Assembly: GCA_947381965.1 (NCBI GenBank)
Contig: CANCXX010000001.1
Coordinates: 84,789 to 148,788, forward strand
Direction of reading: 5' to 3'
DNA from: an uncultured bacterium
GTDB lineage: Bacteria > Bacillota > Clostridia > Lachnospirales > Lachnospiraceae
Length of the DNA stretch: 64,000 nt
A program made the position numbers and the translations under genes. This document shows, one piece after another, positions 53,458-62,935 of the stretch; position 1 is the stretch's first letter; the number at the start of each line of letters is the position of its first letter. The notes below the pieces were generated by a model. It did not search any database. It was not told the DNA's origin and was given only the letters and a program-made list of their open reading frames with translations.

Positions 53458-54561
53458 TTAAAAATTAATTTGTGTTTTTGCAAAATAATTTCCAAAAAAC
53501 TGCTTTGCTCTGCCCTCTATGCAAAGAGCCATCAGTCCGTCCATAACTTCTTCCGCTTTCATTTCTTCTCCTGCACGGCTCATGAACTTAAGTATTTCCT
53601 CCAGCGGCCTGGGATTATAATCCAAAAAACGCGCCAGTCCTTCTTCCTTTTTGTCATTTGCCTGTATATCCCCAATTTCTTTCCGGTTATCAAGAAGCAT
53701 AATTTCCGCAACCAGATCCTCCGGAGAAAGGGCGATGCCTGCTCCCTGCCTAAGCAATAGATTACATCCATCGCTCAATCGGTCTGTCAGACGTCCCGGC
53801 ACCGCATAAACATGCTTTCCCTGTTCCAGCGCCATATCCACTGTAATCCATGTGCCGCTTTTTTGTCTGGCTTCCACTACAAGCAGAAGGTCGCAAAGCC
53901 CCGCCACAATACGGTTTCTTTCCGGGAACTGCTGCTTTACCGGTTCTCTGCCTGGGGGAAATACAGACAAAATTCCGCCGCCGCTTTCCAAAATTTCCTG
54001 ATAAAGCGTTCTGTTAGAGGCCGGATAGCAAATATCCACTCCACACCCTAACACCCCATAGGTCCTGCCTCCGTTTTTAAGCGCCGCACCCTGACCTATG
54101 CCGTCAATTCCTCTTGCCATTCCGCTGATAATGGATATGCCAGCCTTTGCCATTCCTCCCGCAAAGGCTTCCGCCATATATTTTCCATATTCCGAGCACT
54201 CCCTTGCACCGATAACTGCCACTGCCGGACATGCCTCTTTGGGAAGACTCCCCAGACAGTAAAGGCCATAAGGCGGATGAATAAGCTTCCGGAGACGGGA
54301 AGGATAAGCTTCGTCTTCTATTGTATAAAACCTGATCTTTTTCTTCTCCATCTGCTCATAGGCTTTATATGGGTCAAACTCCTTCTTAAAGGCTGCCGCC
54401 TGATGCAGTGTCTTTTCCTTCAGCACTTGTTTTAACTCCTGGTGGGAGGCGTAAAAGACCTCTCTGGCACTGCCAAAACGACGCAGCAGCTTTTCGATGG
54501 TCCTGTCTCCTACCCCTGGCAGATTATGCAGCCAGAAGCTATAAACCTTTTCTTCTTTCAT
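53458..54561 (-). CDS. dprA: DNA processing protein DprA
   Basis: 367 residues: N-terminal helix-hairpin-helix part with HNLPGVGDRTIEKLLRRFGS, a central Rossmann-like DprA domain with VIGARECSEYGKYMAEAFAG, ISGMARGIDGIGQGAAL, LGCGVDICYPASN and FPERNRIVAGLCDLLLVVEA, and a C-terminal winged helix of about 70 residues. DprA loads RecA on incoming single-stranded DNA. It precedes the DUF3006-like gene by 54 bases. Confidence 0.97.
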   Translation of the reverse strand: MKEEKVYSFWLHNLPGVGDRTIEKLLRRFGSAREVFYASHQELKQVLKEKTLHQAAAFKKEFDPYKAYEQMEKKKIRFYTIEDEAYPSRLRKLIHPPYGLYCLGSLPKEACPAVAVIGARECSEYGKYMAEAFAGGMAKAGISIISGMARGIDGIGQGAALKNGGRTYGVLGCGVDICYPASNRTLYQEILESGGGILSVFPPGREPVKQQFPERNRIVAGLCDLLLVVEARQKSGTWITVDMALEQGKHVYAVPGRLTDRLSDGCNLLLRQGAGIALSPEDLVAEIMLLDNRKEIGDIQANDKKEEGLARFLDYNPRPLEEILKFMSRAGEEMKAEEVMDGLMALCIEGRAKQFFGNYFAKTQINF

Positions 54562-54758
54562 TCTACCCCCTGTTCATTTGTCTGGTCAACCCCTGCAGCC
54601 TTGCATCAGTGAAAATCGCCCCTTACGTCTGAATCCTGTTCTTATGGAATGTGCACAAAGTATACATTCCTGCCCCATAAACAGTACCTGTCCCCAACCA
54701 AAGCTGTCTTTGAAATTTGGTTTTTGCAGCTATTGACAAGGCATATCAAAAACACGCT
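54562..54758. other. Intergenic region between comM and dprA
   Basis: 197 bases with no supported gene. A weak ACCAAA/TTTGGT inverted repeat lies near 54695-54720 on the minus strand without a T-run. No clear promoter for dprA was found. Confidence 0.4.
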
Positions 54759-56312
54759 CTAAAGCCCAAAGCTATCGTTCACCCGGTAGCAGGCTGCCTC
54801 CCGGAGATGTTTTGCAAGAATTTTTTCACTGTCTTCTAAATCCGCAATGGTTCTCGCAACTTTCAGCAGCCTGTGATAAGCTCTTGCACTTAGGTTCAGG
54901 GAACGAAACAATTGTTCCATCACCATTTTTTCTTCCTTCCCCAAAGGACAGAATTGTTCCAGTTCCCCTGCTTTCATATCCGAATTAAACCGGACCGCAG
55001 TCTTTTGAAATCTTTTTTCCTGCCATGACCGGGCCTGCATTACCTTTTTCTGCATACTATCGCTTCCTTCTCCTTTTTCTCCTGACTGCAGCTGATGAAA
55101 ATCCAAAGGCGCCGCCTCAATACAAATATCTATCCTGTCCAAAATAGGCCCGGATAAATGACTTAGATATCTGTGTCTTTCAAAAGGGGTACACCTGCAT
55201 CTGTTGCGGTCAGGATAATATCCACATGGACAAGGGTTCATGGCGCCTACTACCATAATATCCGCCGGATAAGTAAAGGATGCTCTGCTTCTGGCAATCC
55301 GAATTTCTTTCTCTTCCAAAGGCTGACGCAGCAAGTCCAGCGTCTGACGTTTAAACTCCGGCATTTCGTCTAAAAACAGAATTCCTCTGTGTGACAAGCT
55401 GATAATTCCCGGTCGGGGAATTTTTCCTCCGCCAGATAAGGCGGTAGGAGAAATGGTATGATGGGGGCTTAAAAAAGGACGCTTTGTTATCAAACCATCT
55501 TCTTCCGAAAGCCCTCCGGAAATACTGTATATAGAGGAAACTTCCAGGCTTTCCTCCAGGGAAAGAGGTGGCAGAATGGTGGAAATCCGTTTTGCAATCA
55601 TGGTTTTTCCTGATCCTGGCGGTCCGGTAATCAACATATGATGAAATCCCGCTGCAGCAATGAGGGCGGCTCTCTTTACACTTTCCTGCCCTGCAATTTC
55701 AGAAAAATCTACCTGTTTTTCCTCCTCCTTCTTTCTTTTTTCCTGCAGACACACTGCTGCATGTTCTCCCGCCTTTATAAATTTCTTTTTCCGCTCTTTT
55801 TCTGTCAGTCCCAAAAATTCGATCACCTGTACAAGATCCGATACTCCTGCAGCCTTTATAGGTGCAGCGGCTGCTGCCTCTTTCTGATTTTCCACAGGAA
55901 CAAGACAATACCGGATTCCCTTTTTTACCGCATTTATAGCCATAGGGAGAACGCCTCTTATTTTTTTGACTTCACCGCTAAGCCCAAGTTCACCCAAAAT
56001 CAAAATTCCTTCCGCACAGTCCAGAGGAAGCTTTCCCATAGCGGCAAGCACTCCTACAGCTATGGGCAGGTCAAAACCGGTTCCCTCTTTTCTTAAATCC
56101 GCAGGAGAAATATTTACGGAAATGTGCATGGGTGGCAGAAAAATTCCTGTATTTTTCAGAGCAATTCTAACCCGCTCCCCGGATTCTTTCACCTCCCCTC
56201 CAAGACTTCCAACCATTACCAGACAGGGCAGACCAGAAGATATATCTACTTCCACATGAACCAGATGGCTTTCCATTCCATAAATTGCTCCTGATAAAAC
56301 TTTACTAAACAA
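54759..56312 (-). CDS. comM: YifB/ComM family Mg-chelatase-like AAA ATPase
   Basis: ComM is a hexameric helicase that helps branch migration during transformation. The family N-terminus FSKVLSGAIYGMESHLVHVE favours TTG 56312, which has AAGGAG upstream, over ATG 56357 which has none; this gives 517 residues. The Lon-like fold comes first (about 1-190). The AAA domain has Walker A LITGPPGSGKTMIAKRIST and Walker B GILFLDEMPEFKRQTL. A zinc-binding NPCPCGYYPDRNRCRC segment follows. Confidence 0.94.
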   Translation of the reverse strand: MFSKVLSGAIYGMESHLVHVEVDISSGLPCLVMVGSLGGEVKESGERVRIALKNTGIFLPPMHISVNISPADLRKEGTGFDLPIAVGVLAAMGKLPLDCAEGILILGELGLSGEVKKIRGVLPMAINAVKKGIRYCLVPVENQKEAAAAAPIKAAGVSDLVQVIEFLGLTEKERKKKFIKAGEHAAVCLQEKRKKEEEKQVDFSEIAGQESVKRAALIAAAGFHHMLITGPPGSGKTMIAKRISTILPPLSLEESLEVSSIYSISGGLSEEDGLITKRPFLSPHHTISPTALSGGGKIPRPGIISLSHRGILFLDEMPEFKRQTLDLLRQPLEEKEIRIARSRASFTYPADIMVVGAMNPCPCGYYPDRNRCRCTPFERHRYLSHLSGPILDRIDICIEAAPLDFHQLQSGEKGEGSDSMQKKVMQARSWQEKRFQKTAVRFNSDMKAGELEQFCPLGKEEKMVMEQLFRSLNLSARAYHRLLKVARTIADLEDSEKILAKHLREAACYRVNDSFGL

Positions 56313-56519
56313 ATCCTCTCCTTCCTTTAACCTGGTTCTTTTGCTGTACTGATACATAAATCAGGCTTTGGCCTGCATATTATTTTGCACTGCAATGCCT
56401 AATCCCCCCAATCCGTGAGAAAGCATACAGGCAACAATATCAGCAGGTATTATATGTTTATTTCCTTTTTGGAATTTTACTGAAACTTATCAGATTTTCA
56501 TTGAGAAGCTCTGCCAGAT

Positions 56520-56564
56520 AAAAAGATACAGCAGACATATCACTTAGATAATATCTACTGTATC
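56520..56564 (-). terminator. Terminator after the HD-domain gene
   Basis: On the minus strand GATACAGTAGA (56554-56564) pairs with TCTGCTGTATC (56525-56535), eleven positions with one wobble and an 18-base loop, followed by TTTTT. It lies 65 bases after the HD-domain gene. The remaining gap to comM (56313-56519) shows no other feature. Confidence 0.65.
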
Positions 56565-56585
56565 GGAAAATACTTGGAAAATCAA
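56557..56585 (-). promoter_or_regulatory. Possible comM promoter overlapping the terminator
   Basis: On the minus strand TTGATT (56580-56585), 17 bases and TACAGT (56557-56562). The -10 lies in the first arm of the terminator, so transcripts starting here lack that arm and would not be terminated. Confidence 0.4.
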
Positions 56586-56629
56586 TTAAATTATTATTAA
56601 AATATATTATGTATCTATAAAACTGCCTA

Positions 56630-57658
56630 TTACTTTTCTAACTTGCCAAATCCATAGTTTTTAGCCACCTCTTCATCCATAAAATGGCGTCGGTCCATGG
56701 TCTTCATAATATCCGTGATCTCTATATCCTCATTCACATACTGGTCGCTGAAATCCAATATCGTATTGTCATTAAAAACAAGCACTACCGGCTGAAGGAA
56801 ATTGCGGCGGTTTTCTTCTATAACAAGCCCCTTTTCCCCTGTGCTCAATTCCACGCAGACGCCTGGTTTTAAAATATTAATGGAGTGAATCAGGGCTGAT
56901 ATAATATCTTCTGAATAAAACTCAGACTTATCCATCAGATATTTGACTGCTGTCACTGACGATGCAGGCGCTTCCTTATCAAGGCTCATTGCCGTCATGT
57001 CATCATAAACCTGTGCAACTGCAAGAATCTTTGACCCTTTTTTTAGTTGAATAGAAGTATCCATCTTACCAGCCTCCACCCATTCCGCAATTTTACCGGC
57101 CTGATGGCAGTACCGTTTTATGCCGGGGTTGGACTCATATACCTTCTCAATCACACCATAATCATTCATATCGCAGACAAGGGCAGCTGTAACCACGTCC
57201 CGGTGCTCCTGCCATTTAAGGTTCATCTGATTTCCCATCATGGCACAGAGAATCGCTACGTTTAAAGCATGTTTATAAGCATAGTCTTCTTTGCTCCTTA
57301 AGTTCTGGACAAAATTCACTTTATCATCCAGATTTCCAAAACTTTTGATGATGTTGGAGGCAATGGAATCAAGCTTATCTGTTTTGCCAGTGCTTAATAT
57401 TTTCTCCATCTCGTCTTTAATGGCAAATACATTGACCACCTGAAATCTTTCAAATTCAATATCCGCTTCTGTCATAGGCGGTACCGGCTCCGCAGGCTCT
57501 AAGATAAAAATCCCAATCAATCCGAAATTTTCAATACTTGTAATACCCTGTGCCGTAAGCTTTGAATCCCTCTCGTATAACAGAACGCCGTCCCTGTTAT
57601 AAATAGGCCGCGCTAACCTCATACCAACTTTTAAATCTTCTGTCTTTTTATACTGCAT
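56630..57658 (-). CDS. Degenerate HD-GYP domain protein
   Basis: 342 residues. The N-terminal part (about 1-70) is like the domain preceding HD-GYP in clostridial proteins (DLKVGMRLARPIYNRDGVLL). The HD-like core (125-230) keeps YKHALNVAIL (His130) and GSKILAVAQVYDDMTAM, but the metal-binding His-Asp pair is replaced by Cys-Asp in LVCDMNDYG (162-163), and the HHE and GYP motifs are missing. So c-di-GMP hydrolysis is unlikely; it may bind a ligand or partner. It follows sigK by 16 bases. Confidence 0.8.
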   Translation of the reverse strand: MQYKKTEDLKVGMRLARPIYNRDGVLLYERDSKLTAQGITSIENFGLIGIFILEPAEPVPPMTEADIEFERFQVVNVFAIKDEMEKILSTGKTDKLDSIASNIIKSFGNLDDKVNFVQNLRSKEDYAYKHALNVAILCAMMGNQMNLKWQEHRDVVTAALVCDMNDYGVIEKVYESNPGIKRYCHQAGKIAEWVEAGKMDTSIQLKKGSKILAVAQVYDDMTAMSLDKEAPASSVTAVKYLMDKSEFYSEDIISALIHSINILKPGVCVELSTGEKGLVIEENRRNFLQPVVLVFNDNTILDFSDQYVNEDIEITDIMKTMDRRHFMDEEVAKNYGFGKLEK

Positions 57659-57674
57659 TCCTAATGTGTCCCCC

Positions 57675-58307
57675 TTATGTTACAAATCCTTCCCTCAGTT
57701 TAAGCAACGCACGTTTCTCTATCCGGGAAACATAACTTCTGGAAATATGGAGAAGCTCCCCTATTTCTCTTTGTGTTACTTCCTTTTCCGTCAAAAGGCC
57801 ATACCGCAGAAAAATAATTTCACGCTCCCTCTCCGTCAATACTTCATTCAGGAGTTTTACCAGTTTCTTGGTGTTTTCACAAAGCTCCATCTGTTCCGTA
57901 ATGTCATCCTGCTCATGTTCAATAATGTCAAGAAGGTTGATTTCATTCCCCTCCCTGTCTGTTCCAATTGGTTCAAACAGCGAAACCTCCCTTGAACTTT
58001 TCTTTTTTGAACGGAGTAGCATTAGAAGCTCATTGTCAATACATCTGGAAGCATAGGTGCTAAGTTTTCCCTTTCCCGCATCAAAAGAAGATATCGCTTT
58101 AATAAGTCCAATCGTCCCAATAGATATTAAATCCTCCATGTCCTCATCAACATTTTGGTATTTCTTGGCAATGTGGGCCACCAGCCGCAGGTTCCGCTCA
58201 ATCAGAATCTCCTTTGCCCTGGCTGCTTCATCATCATTTCCCTTCTGTAATATCTGTATATAATGGGCTTCCTCTGCTGCCGATAAAGGTTTTTGAAAGG
58301 TTTTCAA
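57675..58307 (-). CDS. sigK: Sporulation sigma factor SigK without pro-sequence (TTG start)
   Basis: A 210-residue sigma-70 factor. FQKPLSAAEEAHYIQILQKG and IERNLRLVAHIAKKYQNVDE with DLISIGTIGLIKAISSFDAG match sigma-K (mother cell, late). The C-terminus EREREIIFLRYGLLTEKEVT and ISRSYVSRIEKRAL is region 4. The usual membrane pro-sequence of about 20 residues in Bacillus pro-sigma-K is absent: the frame begins at TTG 58307 with GGGGG six bases upstream. Sigma-E is an alternative but normally has its own pro-sequence and spoIIGA neighbour. The gene is not split by a skin element. Confidence 0.8.
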   Translation of the reverse strand: MKTFQKPLSAAEEAHYIQILQKGNDDEAARAKEILIERNLRLVAHIAKKYQNVDEDMEDLISIGTIGLIKAISSFDAGKGKLSTYASRCIDNELLMLLRSKKKSSREVSLFEPIGTDREGNEINLLDIIEHEQDDITEQMELCENTKKLVKLLNEVLTEREREIIFLRYGLLTEKEVTQREIGELLHISRSYVSRIEKRALLKLREGFVT

Positions 58308-58349
58308 AAGGCGCCCCCAAAGTCATTTTTATTATTCTATGACCGCCTG

Positions 58350-58406
58350 GGCACTCTAGTGCCTTTCCCATAAACTTATTATACAAATTAATGCACAAAA
58401 TAGCAA
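58350..58406 (-). promoter_or_regulatory. Promoter and leader hairpin of sigK
   Basis: On the minus strand TTGCTA (58401-58406), 17 bases and TATAAT (58378-58383). Downstream in the leader GGCAC-TCTA-GTGCC (58350-58363) forms a short hairpin. The -10 could also be read as part of a sigma-E-type promoter; this cannot be settled by eye. Confidence 0.45.
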
Positions 58407-58425
58407 CAAGTTCTTGCTTTTCTTA

Positions 58426-59628
58426 TTAAAACAAAAACTCCGCCATTACATAATTACTTACATCAATGCCATATCTGGTAAGTGAAATTCTGACATCACC
58501 GTTCTTTTCCACTTTTATCTTCTGCAGCGCCCCCTTCCTGCAAAGTTCATCCACAATTCCAGGATAAACCTGGTTGATTGATGTTCCAAAGGTACGGAAA
58601 AATTCATCACAGCTTATCCCTTCTGTCATCCGCAGCCCCAAAAACATAAATTCTTCCATCTGTTCTTCTATGGAAAGCTTTTGCGCCTTTTCCCTGACGC
58701 TTTTCCGGGCAGTATCTTTCTCCGGTTCCAGGTATCTTTTTATATACGTTTCCCCATCCGGTTTGTTCCTGAATCTTACATTTTCAATCAGGGAAGCTGC
58801 CCCAATGCCAAAGCCAACATAATTTTTTCTGCGCCAGTATGCTTCATTATGCCGGCATCTATAGCCTGGCTTTGCATAATTGGATATTTCATACTGCCGG
58901 TACCCATAACCAGATAAAGTCTCCCCTGTCATTTTGTACATTTCCCGTTCGGTGTCTTCATCCGGAATATCTGCCGGCTCATTTTCATAAAAAGGCGTGC
59001 CTTCTTCAATAATCAGGCTGTATACAGAAATATGGGCAGGAGCTGGCGTAAGGCCCGCAGTTGTCATAAGCGTATTTTGTAAACTGGAAATTCCCTGTCC
59101 CGGAAGGCCAGCCATAAGATCCACATTGATATTGTCAAAACCAGTCTTTGTTGCCATTTGGTAAGTGTGAAAAAAATCCCTGCTTGTATGAATTCTGCCA
59201 AGGGCTGATAATTCCCTGTTATCTGCCGACTGCATCCCAATGCTTAATCGGTTAATGCCTGCCCTTTTCCAGGCTTTCAGTTTTTCTTCCGATACGGTGC
59301 CCGGATTGGCTTCAAGGGTAATTTCACAATTCTCTGCTATTTGATAATTGCAGCAAACCACATCCATGATTTCTTCCACCCAGCCTCCGGGAAGCAGCGA
59401 GGGCGTTCCCCCTCCAAAATAAATGGTTGTGACAAGATAATCTTTATAGTTTCGGCTTTCCTGTTCAATCTCTTTTTTAAGCGCCTTCACATAACGTTCC
59501 TGTTCCCATCCGGAAGCAGAAGAAGAAAGAAAATCACAATAAAGACATTTCTTTACGCAAAAAGGAATGTGAATGTAAATGTGTAATTCCCTGTTTTGGT
59601 TTTTCATGGCATAACTTTTATTTATCAT
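58426..59628 (-). CDS. hemW: Radical SAM haem chaperone HemW
   Basis: 400 residues. [20 protein letters not shown] carries the CxxxCxxCxF cluster motif of HemW, followed by [28 protein letters not shown] and [14 protein letters not shown]. Long annotated as coproporphyrinogen III oxidase-like, HemW inserts haem. It starts at ATG 59628, overlapping lepA by 11 bases, or at ATG 59607; neither has a strong ribosome-binding site. lepA-hemW is a conserved pair. Confidence 0.95.
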   Translation of the reverse strand: MINKSYAMKNQNRELHIYIHIPFCVKKCLYCDFLSSSASGWEQERYVKALKKEIEQESRNYKDYLVTTIYFGGGTPSLLPGGWVEEIMDVVCCNYQIAENCEITLEANPGTVSEEKLKAWKRAGINRLSIGMQSADNRELSALGRIHTSRDFFHTYQMATKTGFDNINVDLMAGLPGQGISSLQNTLMTTAGLTPAPAHISVYSLIIEEGTPFYENEPADIPDEDTEREMYKMTGETLSGYGYRQYEISNYAKPGYRCRHNEAYWRRKNYVGFGIGAASLIENVRFRNKPDGETYIKRYLEPEKDTARKSVREKAQKLSIEEQMEEFMFLGLRMTEGISCDEFFRTFGTSINQVYPGIVDELCRKGALQKIKVEKNGDVRISLTRYGIDVSNYVMAEFLF

Positions 59629-61432
59629 CCAGTTTTAATACACTCATAAAAGCCTTCTGCGGGATTTCCACACTGCCTATCTGACGCATTCGCTTTTTCC
59701 CCTCTTTTTGTTTTTCCAGAAGTTTCTTTTTCCGGGTAATATCGCCGCCATAACACTTGGCAAGTACATCCTTCCGCAGTGCCTTTACGGTTTCTCTGGC
59801 AATAACCTTACCGCCAATGGCCGCCTGGATTGGTATCTCAAACAAATGTCTGGGAATTTCATCTTTAAGCTTCTCACACATCTTTCTTCCCCGTTCATAG
59901 GCGCTGTCCTTGTGGACAATAAAAGACAGGGCGTCCACTTCTTCCTTATTAATAAGAATATCCAGCTTTACAAGCTCGGAACGCTCATAGCCTTTAAGTT
60001 CATAATCAAATGAGGCATAGCCCCGTGACCGGGACTTAAGAGCATCAAAAAAATCATAGATTATTTCATTTAAAGGCAGTTCATATTTCAGCAGTGCTCT
60101 CGTAGATTCCATGTATTCCATTCCTAGATATCTTCCTCTGCGCTCCTGGCAAAGCTCCATGATGGAACCGATAAACTCTGTTGTAACCATTATTTCCGCA
60201 GATACCACTGGCTCTTCCATATATTCAATGGAAGAAGGATCAGGCAGATTGGTGGGATTGGTAAGATCTTCCACTTCTCCATCTTTTTTGTGGATTTTAT
60301 ATATAACGCCTGGCGCTGTTGTCACCAAATCCAGATTATATTCTCTCTCCAGCCGTTCCTCAATAATCTCCAGATGTAAAAGTCCCAAAAACCCGCACCG
60401 GAAACCAAACCCAAGAGCAACAGATGTTTCCGGCTCATAACGCAGGGAAGCGTCATTTAGCTGCAGCTTTTCTAGTGCGTCCCTAAGGTCCGGGTATTTG
60501 GCTCCATCTGCCGGGTAAACGCCGCAGTATACCATGGAGTTAACTTTCTTATATCCGGGAAGCGGCTCTTTACAGGGATGTTCCGCATCCGTTACCGTAT
60601 CTCCCACTGCCGTGTCCTTTACATTTTTAATGGAAGCGGTAATATATCCTACCATCCCCGCCGAAAGCTCCTTACAGGGAATAAACTGGCCTGCCCCAAA
60701 ATAACCTGTTTCGACTACTTCTGCAGTTGCGCCTGTTGCCATCATGCGGATTTTGGTACCTTTAGCCACCCTGCCCTCCATAATGCGGCAAAAAACAATG
60801 ACTCCTTTATAGGAATCGTACAGAGAGTCAAAAATAAGCGCTTGCAGGGGATTGTCCGGGCTTCCCGAAGGGGCAGGAATTTTTGCCACCACTGCCTCAA
60901 GTACTTCGTCAATGCCAATACCGTTTTTAGCAGAAATAAGAGGAGCATCCTGGGCCTCTATTCCTATCACATCTTCAATTTCATTTTTTACCCACTCCGG
61001 CTGGGCGCTTGGCAGATCAATTTTATTTATTACCGGAAATACCTCCAGATTATGGTCAAGGGCAAGGTAAACATTGGCCAGGGTCTGGGCTTCAATTCCC
61101 TGGGCGGCATCCACTACCAGTATGGCGCCGTCACATGCCGCCAGACTTCTGCTGACTTCATAATTAAAATCCACATGTCCCGGCGTATCAATGAGATTAA
61201 GAATATACTCTTCCCCATCCTTCGCTTTATAAATTGTCCGGACAGTCTGGGCTTTTATTGTAATGCCCCTCTCCCTCTCCAAATCCATATTGTCCAGAAC
61301 CTGGGCCTGCATTTCCCTGCTGGTTAAAAGTCCTGTCTTTTCTATAATACGGTCTGCCAGTGTGGACTTGCCATGATCAATATGTGCCACAATGCAGAAA
61401 TTTCTTATTTTGCTCTGGTCTGTCTGTGCCAT
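59618..61432 (-). CDS. lepA: Elongation factor 4 (LepA)
   Basis: 604 residues. The GTPase motifs are [14 protein letters not shown] (G1), [14 protein letters not shown] (G3) and [10 protein letters not shown] (G4); the C-terminal LepA domain is present ([40 protein letters not shown]). It acts on ribosome biogenesis and back-translocation. Usual position before hemW. Confidence 0.98.
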   Translation of the reverse strand: MAQTDQSKIRNFCIVAHIDHGKSTLADRIIEKTGLLTSREMQAQVLDNMDLERERGITIKAQTVRTIYKAKDGEEYILNLIDTPGHVDFNYEVSRSLAACDGAILVVDAAQGIEAQTLANVYLALDHNLEVFPVINKIDLPSAQPEWVKNEIEDVIGIEAQDAPLISAKNGIGIDEVLEAVVAKIPAPSGSPDNPLQALIFDSLYDSYKGVIVFCRIMEGRVAKGTKIRMMATGATAEVVETGYFGAGQFIPCKELSAGMVGYITASIKNVKDTAVGDTVTDAEHPCKEPLPGYKKVNSMVYCGVYPADGAKYPDLRDALEKLQLNDASLRYEPETSVALGFGFRCGFLGLLHLEIIEERLEREYNLDLVTTAPGVIYKIHKKDGEVEDLTNPTNLPDPSSIEYMEEPVVSAEIMVTTEFIGSIMELCQERRGRYLGMEYMESTRALLKYELPLNEIIYDFFDALKSRSRGYASFDYELKGYERSELVKLDILINKEEVDALSFIVHKDSAYERGRKMCEKLKDEIPRHLFEIPIQAAIGGKVIARETVKALRKDVLAKCYGGDITRKKKLLEKQKEGKKRMRQIGSVEIPQKAFMSVLKLDDK

Positions 61433-61484
61433 GAGTATCCTCCTGCTGTTAAGAAATTATTCCTGCATAATTGTAACACAGTTT

Positions 61485-62825
61485 TCAGCCTAACACAATG
61501 GCAAGGATATGGGCCAGGGGATCACAGGCATTCATGATTTCCTCCACCGTATTATTCTGCGCTCCCAGTTCAATCAACATGCTTTTGGGGCGTAAGTGCA
61601 TATTATATCTATAGGCCTTCAGATATACTTTCCTTGCAATTCCCGGATAATACTCATTAGCCGCCACCTGCGCCTGAAAGGAAAAAGCAAGGTTATCCTG
61701 TATATAAGGATTTTCCAGATAAGTGATTTCACCATTTTTGCGTCCAAAGCTTAGTCCGTTAAAAAACATAAATCTTGCAGTGGGACGTCCCTGTAAATCC
61801 ATGACCAGCTTTCTGTCCCCTGCCACCGCATCCCGGTGTAAATCTATTACCACTTCAATCGTCGGATTTTCCTCCAGAATCTTGGTTATGGCAGGAAGTG
61901 ATTTATTATAGGCGTCATCCCGCTCACTGTCATATTCCCCTTTGTGATGCAGAACACGGAATCCATATTTGTCCTGTAAAAGCGCTGCCAGTTTATCTCC
62001 GGCCCCTACAATGGTGGTGGAGGAATCCCCCGGTACCGAATCCACAAAGGCTTCCTTTGAGTGGGTATGATAGATTAATATCTGGGGTCCCTCCCCTTCT
62101 TTATTTACAGACAAATCCTGATATAACAGCTGTTCAAGGCCCACATATTCCTCCCGCAGTCTGGTAGACTGATCCACTGCATAAAAATTAGACACCAGCG
62201 ATTCATAATCCCACTTTTCCGACCAGTCATATGTGTAGGCCGGATAGACCGCCTCTTCAAAGGTTCCACTCCATTCTCCATTTCCTGGAGCATTTCCCGC
62301 CCCGGCATTTTCTGTTCCGGTATTTTCTTCATTATCTTTTTCTTCCTGCTTGTTATGTACACTGTTTTCTTTTTCCATTTCCTCCAAAATACTATTTTCA
62401 ATATGAAGGGCGTCATCCCCATAGTCCAGATGGGCTTCGTCAATATTTTTGTAATCTTCGTCCACACCTTCTCTGCGCCCAATCAGTTCCGCCATCATTG
62501 CATCCTCCGGCTCCCTTTCCTCCCCCTCATACGAAATCACATAATTATAAAGAGCAAATTGTTTCAGCATCAACTGTTCTACTTTCCGAAGCGTATTTAT
62601 CTCTCCTTCTCCCGCTTCCAGATATCTGGGGATCTGAAAAAACGCCTGCTCCATCTGATGACTTAAAAAGATACCTGCCTGATGCTGCCAGCTGTCTGTA
62701 TCCTTGCCGCTATCTGTCCCGTTTTGGGAAAGACTGTAGACGCAGCACAGGATACAGGCCAGCAGCATACCAAGTATACCCCATTTTTTTATTTTTTTTA
62801 TAACTTTCACACTTAATCCTGTCAC
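61485..62825 (-). CDS. spoIIP: Stage II sporulation protein P (GTG start)
   Basis: SpoIIP, a peptidoglycan amidase/endopeptidase, acts with SpoIID and SpoIIM in engulfment. 446 residues: one N-terminal membrane helix (about 14-32), a Glu/Gly/Asn-rich extracytoplasmic linker, and the catalytic domain starting ILIYHTHSKEAF, with VIDLHRDAVAGDRK and MLIELGAQNNTVEEI. The start is GTG 62825, six bases after GGGGG. An eight-pair hairpin sits just upstream (62840-62871). It follows gpr by 110 bases. Confidence 0.96.
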   Translation of the reverse strand: MTGLSVKVIKKIKKWGILGMLLACILCCVYSLSQNGTDSGKDTDSWQHQAGIFLSHQMEQAFFQIPRYLEAGEGEINTLRKVEQLMLKQFALYNYVISYEGEEREPEDAMMAELIGRREGVDEDYKNIDEAHLDYGDDALHIENSILEEMEKENSVHNKQEEKDNEENTGTENAGAGNAPGNGEWSGTFEEAVYPAYTYDWSEKWDYESLVSNFYAVDQSTRLREEYVGLEQLLYQDLSVNKEGEGPQILIYHTHSKEAFVDSVPGDSSTTIVGAGDKLAALLQDKYGFRVLHHKGEYDSERDDAYNKSLPAITKILEENPTIEVVIDLHRDAVAGDRKLVMDLQGRPTARFMFFNGLSFGRKNGEITYLENPYIQDNLAFSFQAQVAANEYYPGIARKVYLKAYRYNMHLRPKSMLIELGAQNNTVEEIMNACDPLAHILAIVLG

Positions 62826-62839
62826 GGCAAGCCCCCACC

Positions 62840-62871
62840 AGAGTGTGGCCGAATCCTCATCCGCACACTCT
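62840..62871. other. Hairpin just upstream of the spoIIP ribosome-binding site
   Basis: AGAGTGTG (62840-62847) and CACACTCT (62864-62871) form a perfect eight-pair stem with a 16-base loop ending four bases from GGGGG of spoIIP. No T-run follows on the minus strand, so it is not a normal terminator. Confidence 0.5.
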
Positions 62872-62935
62872 AAAAAAGTATATGCTTATCCATAGATATT
62901 CATTCTATCTCCCAGGACGTGTTTGAAAAATCTGT

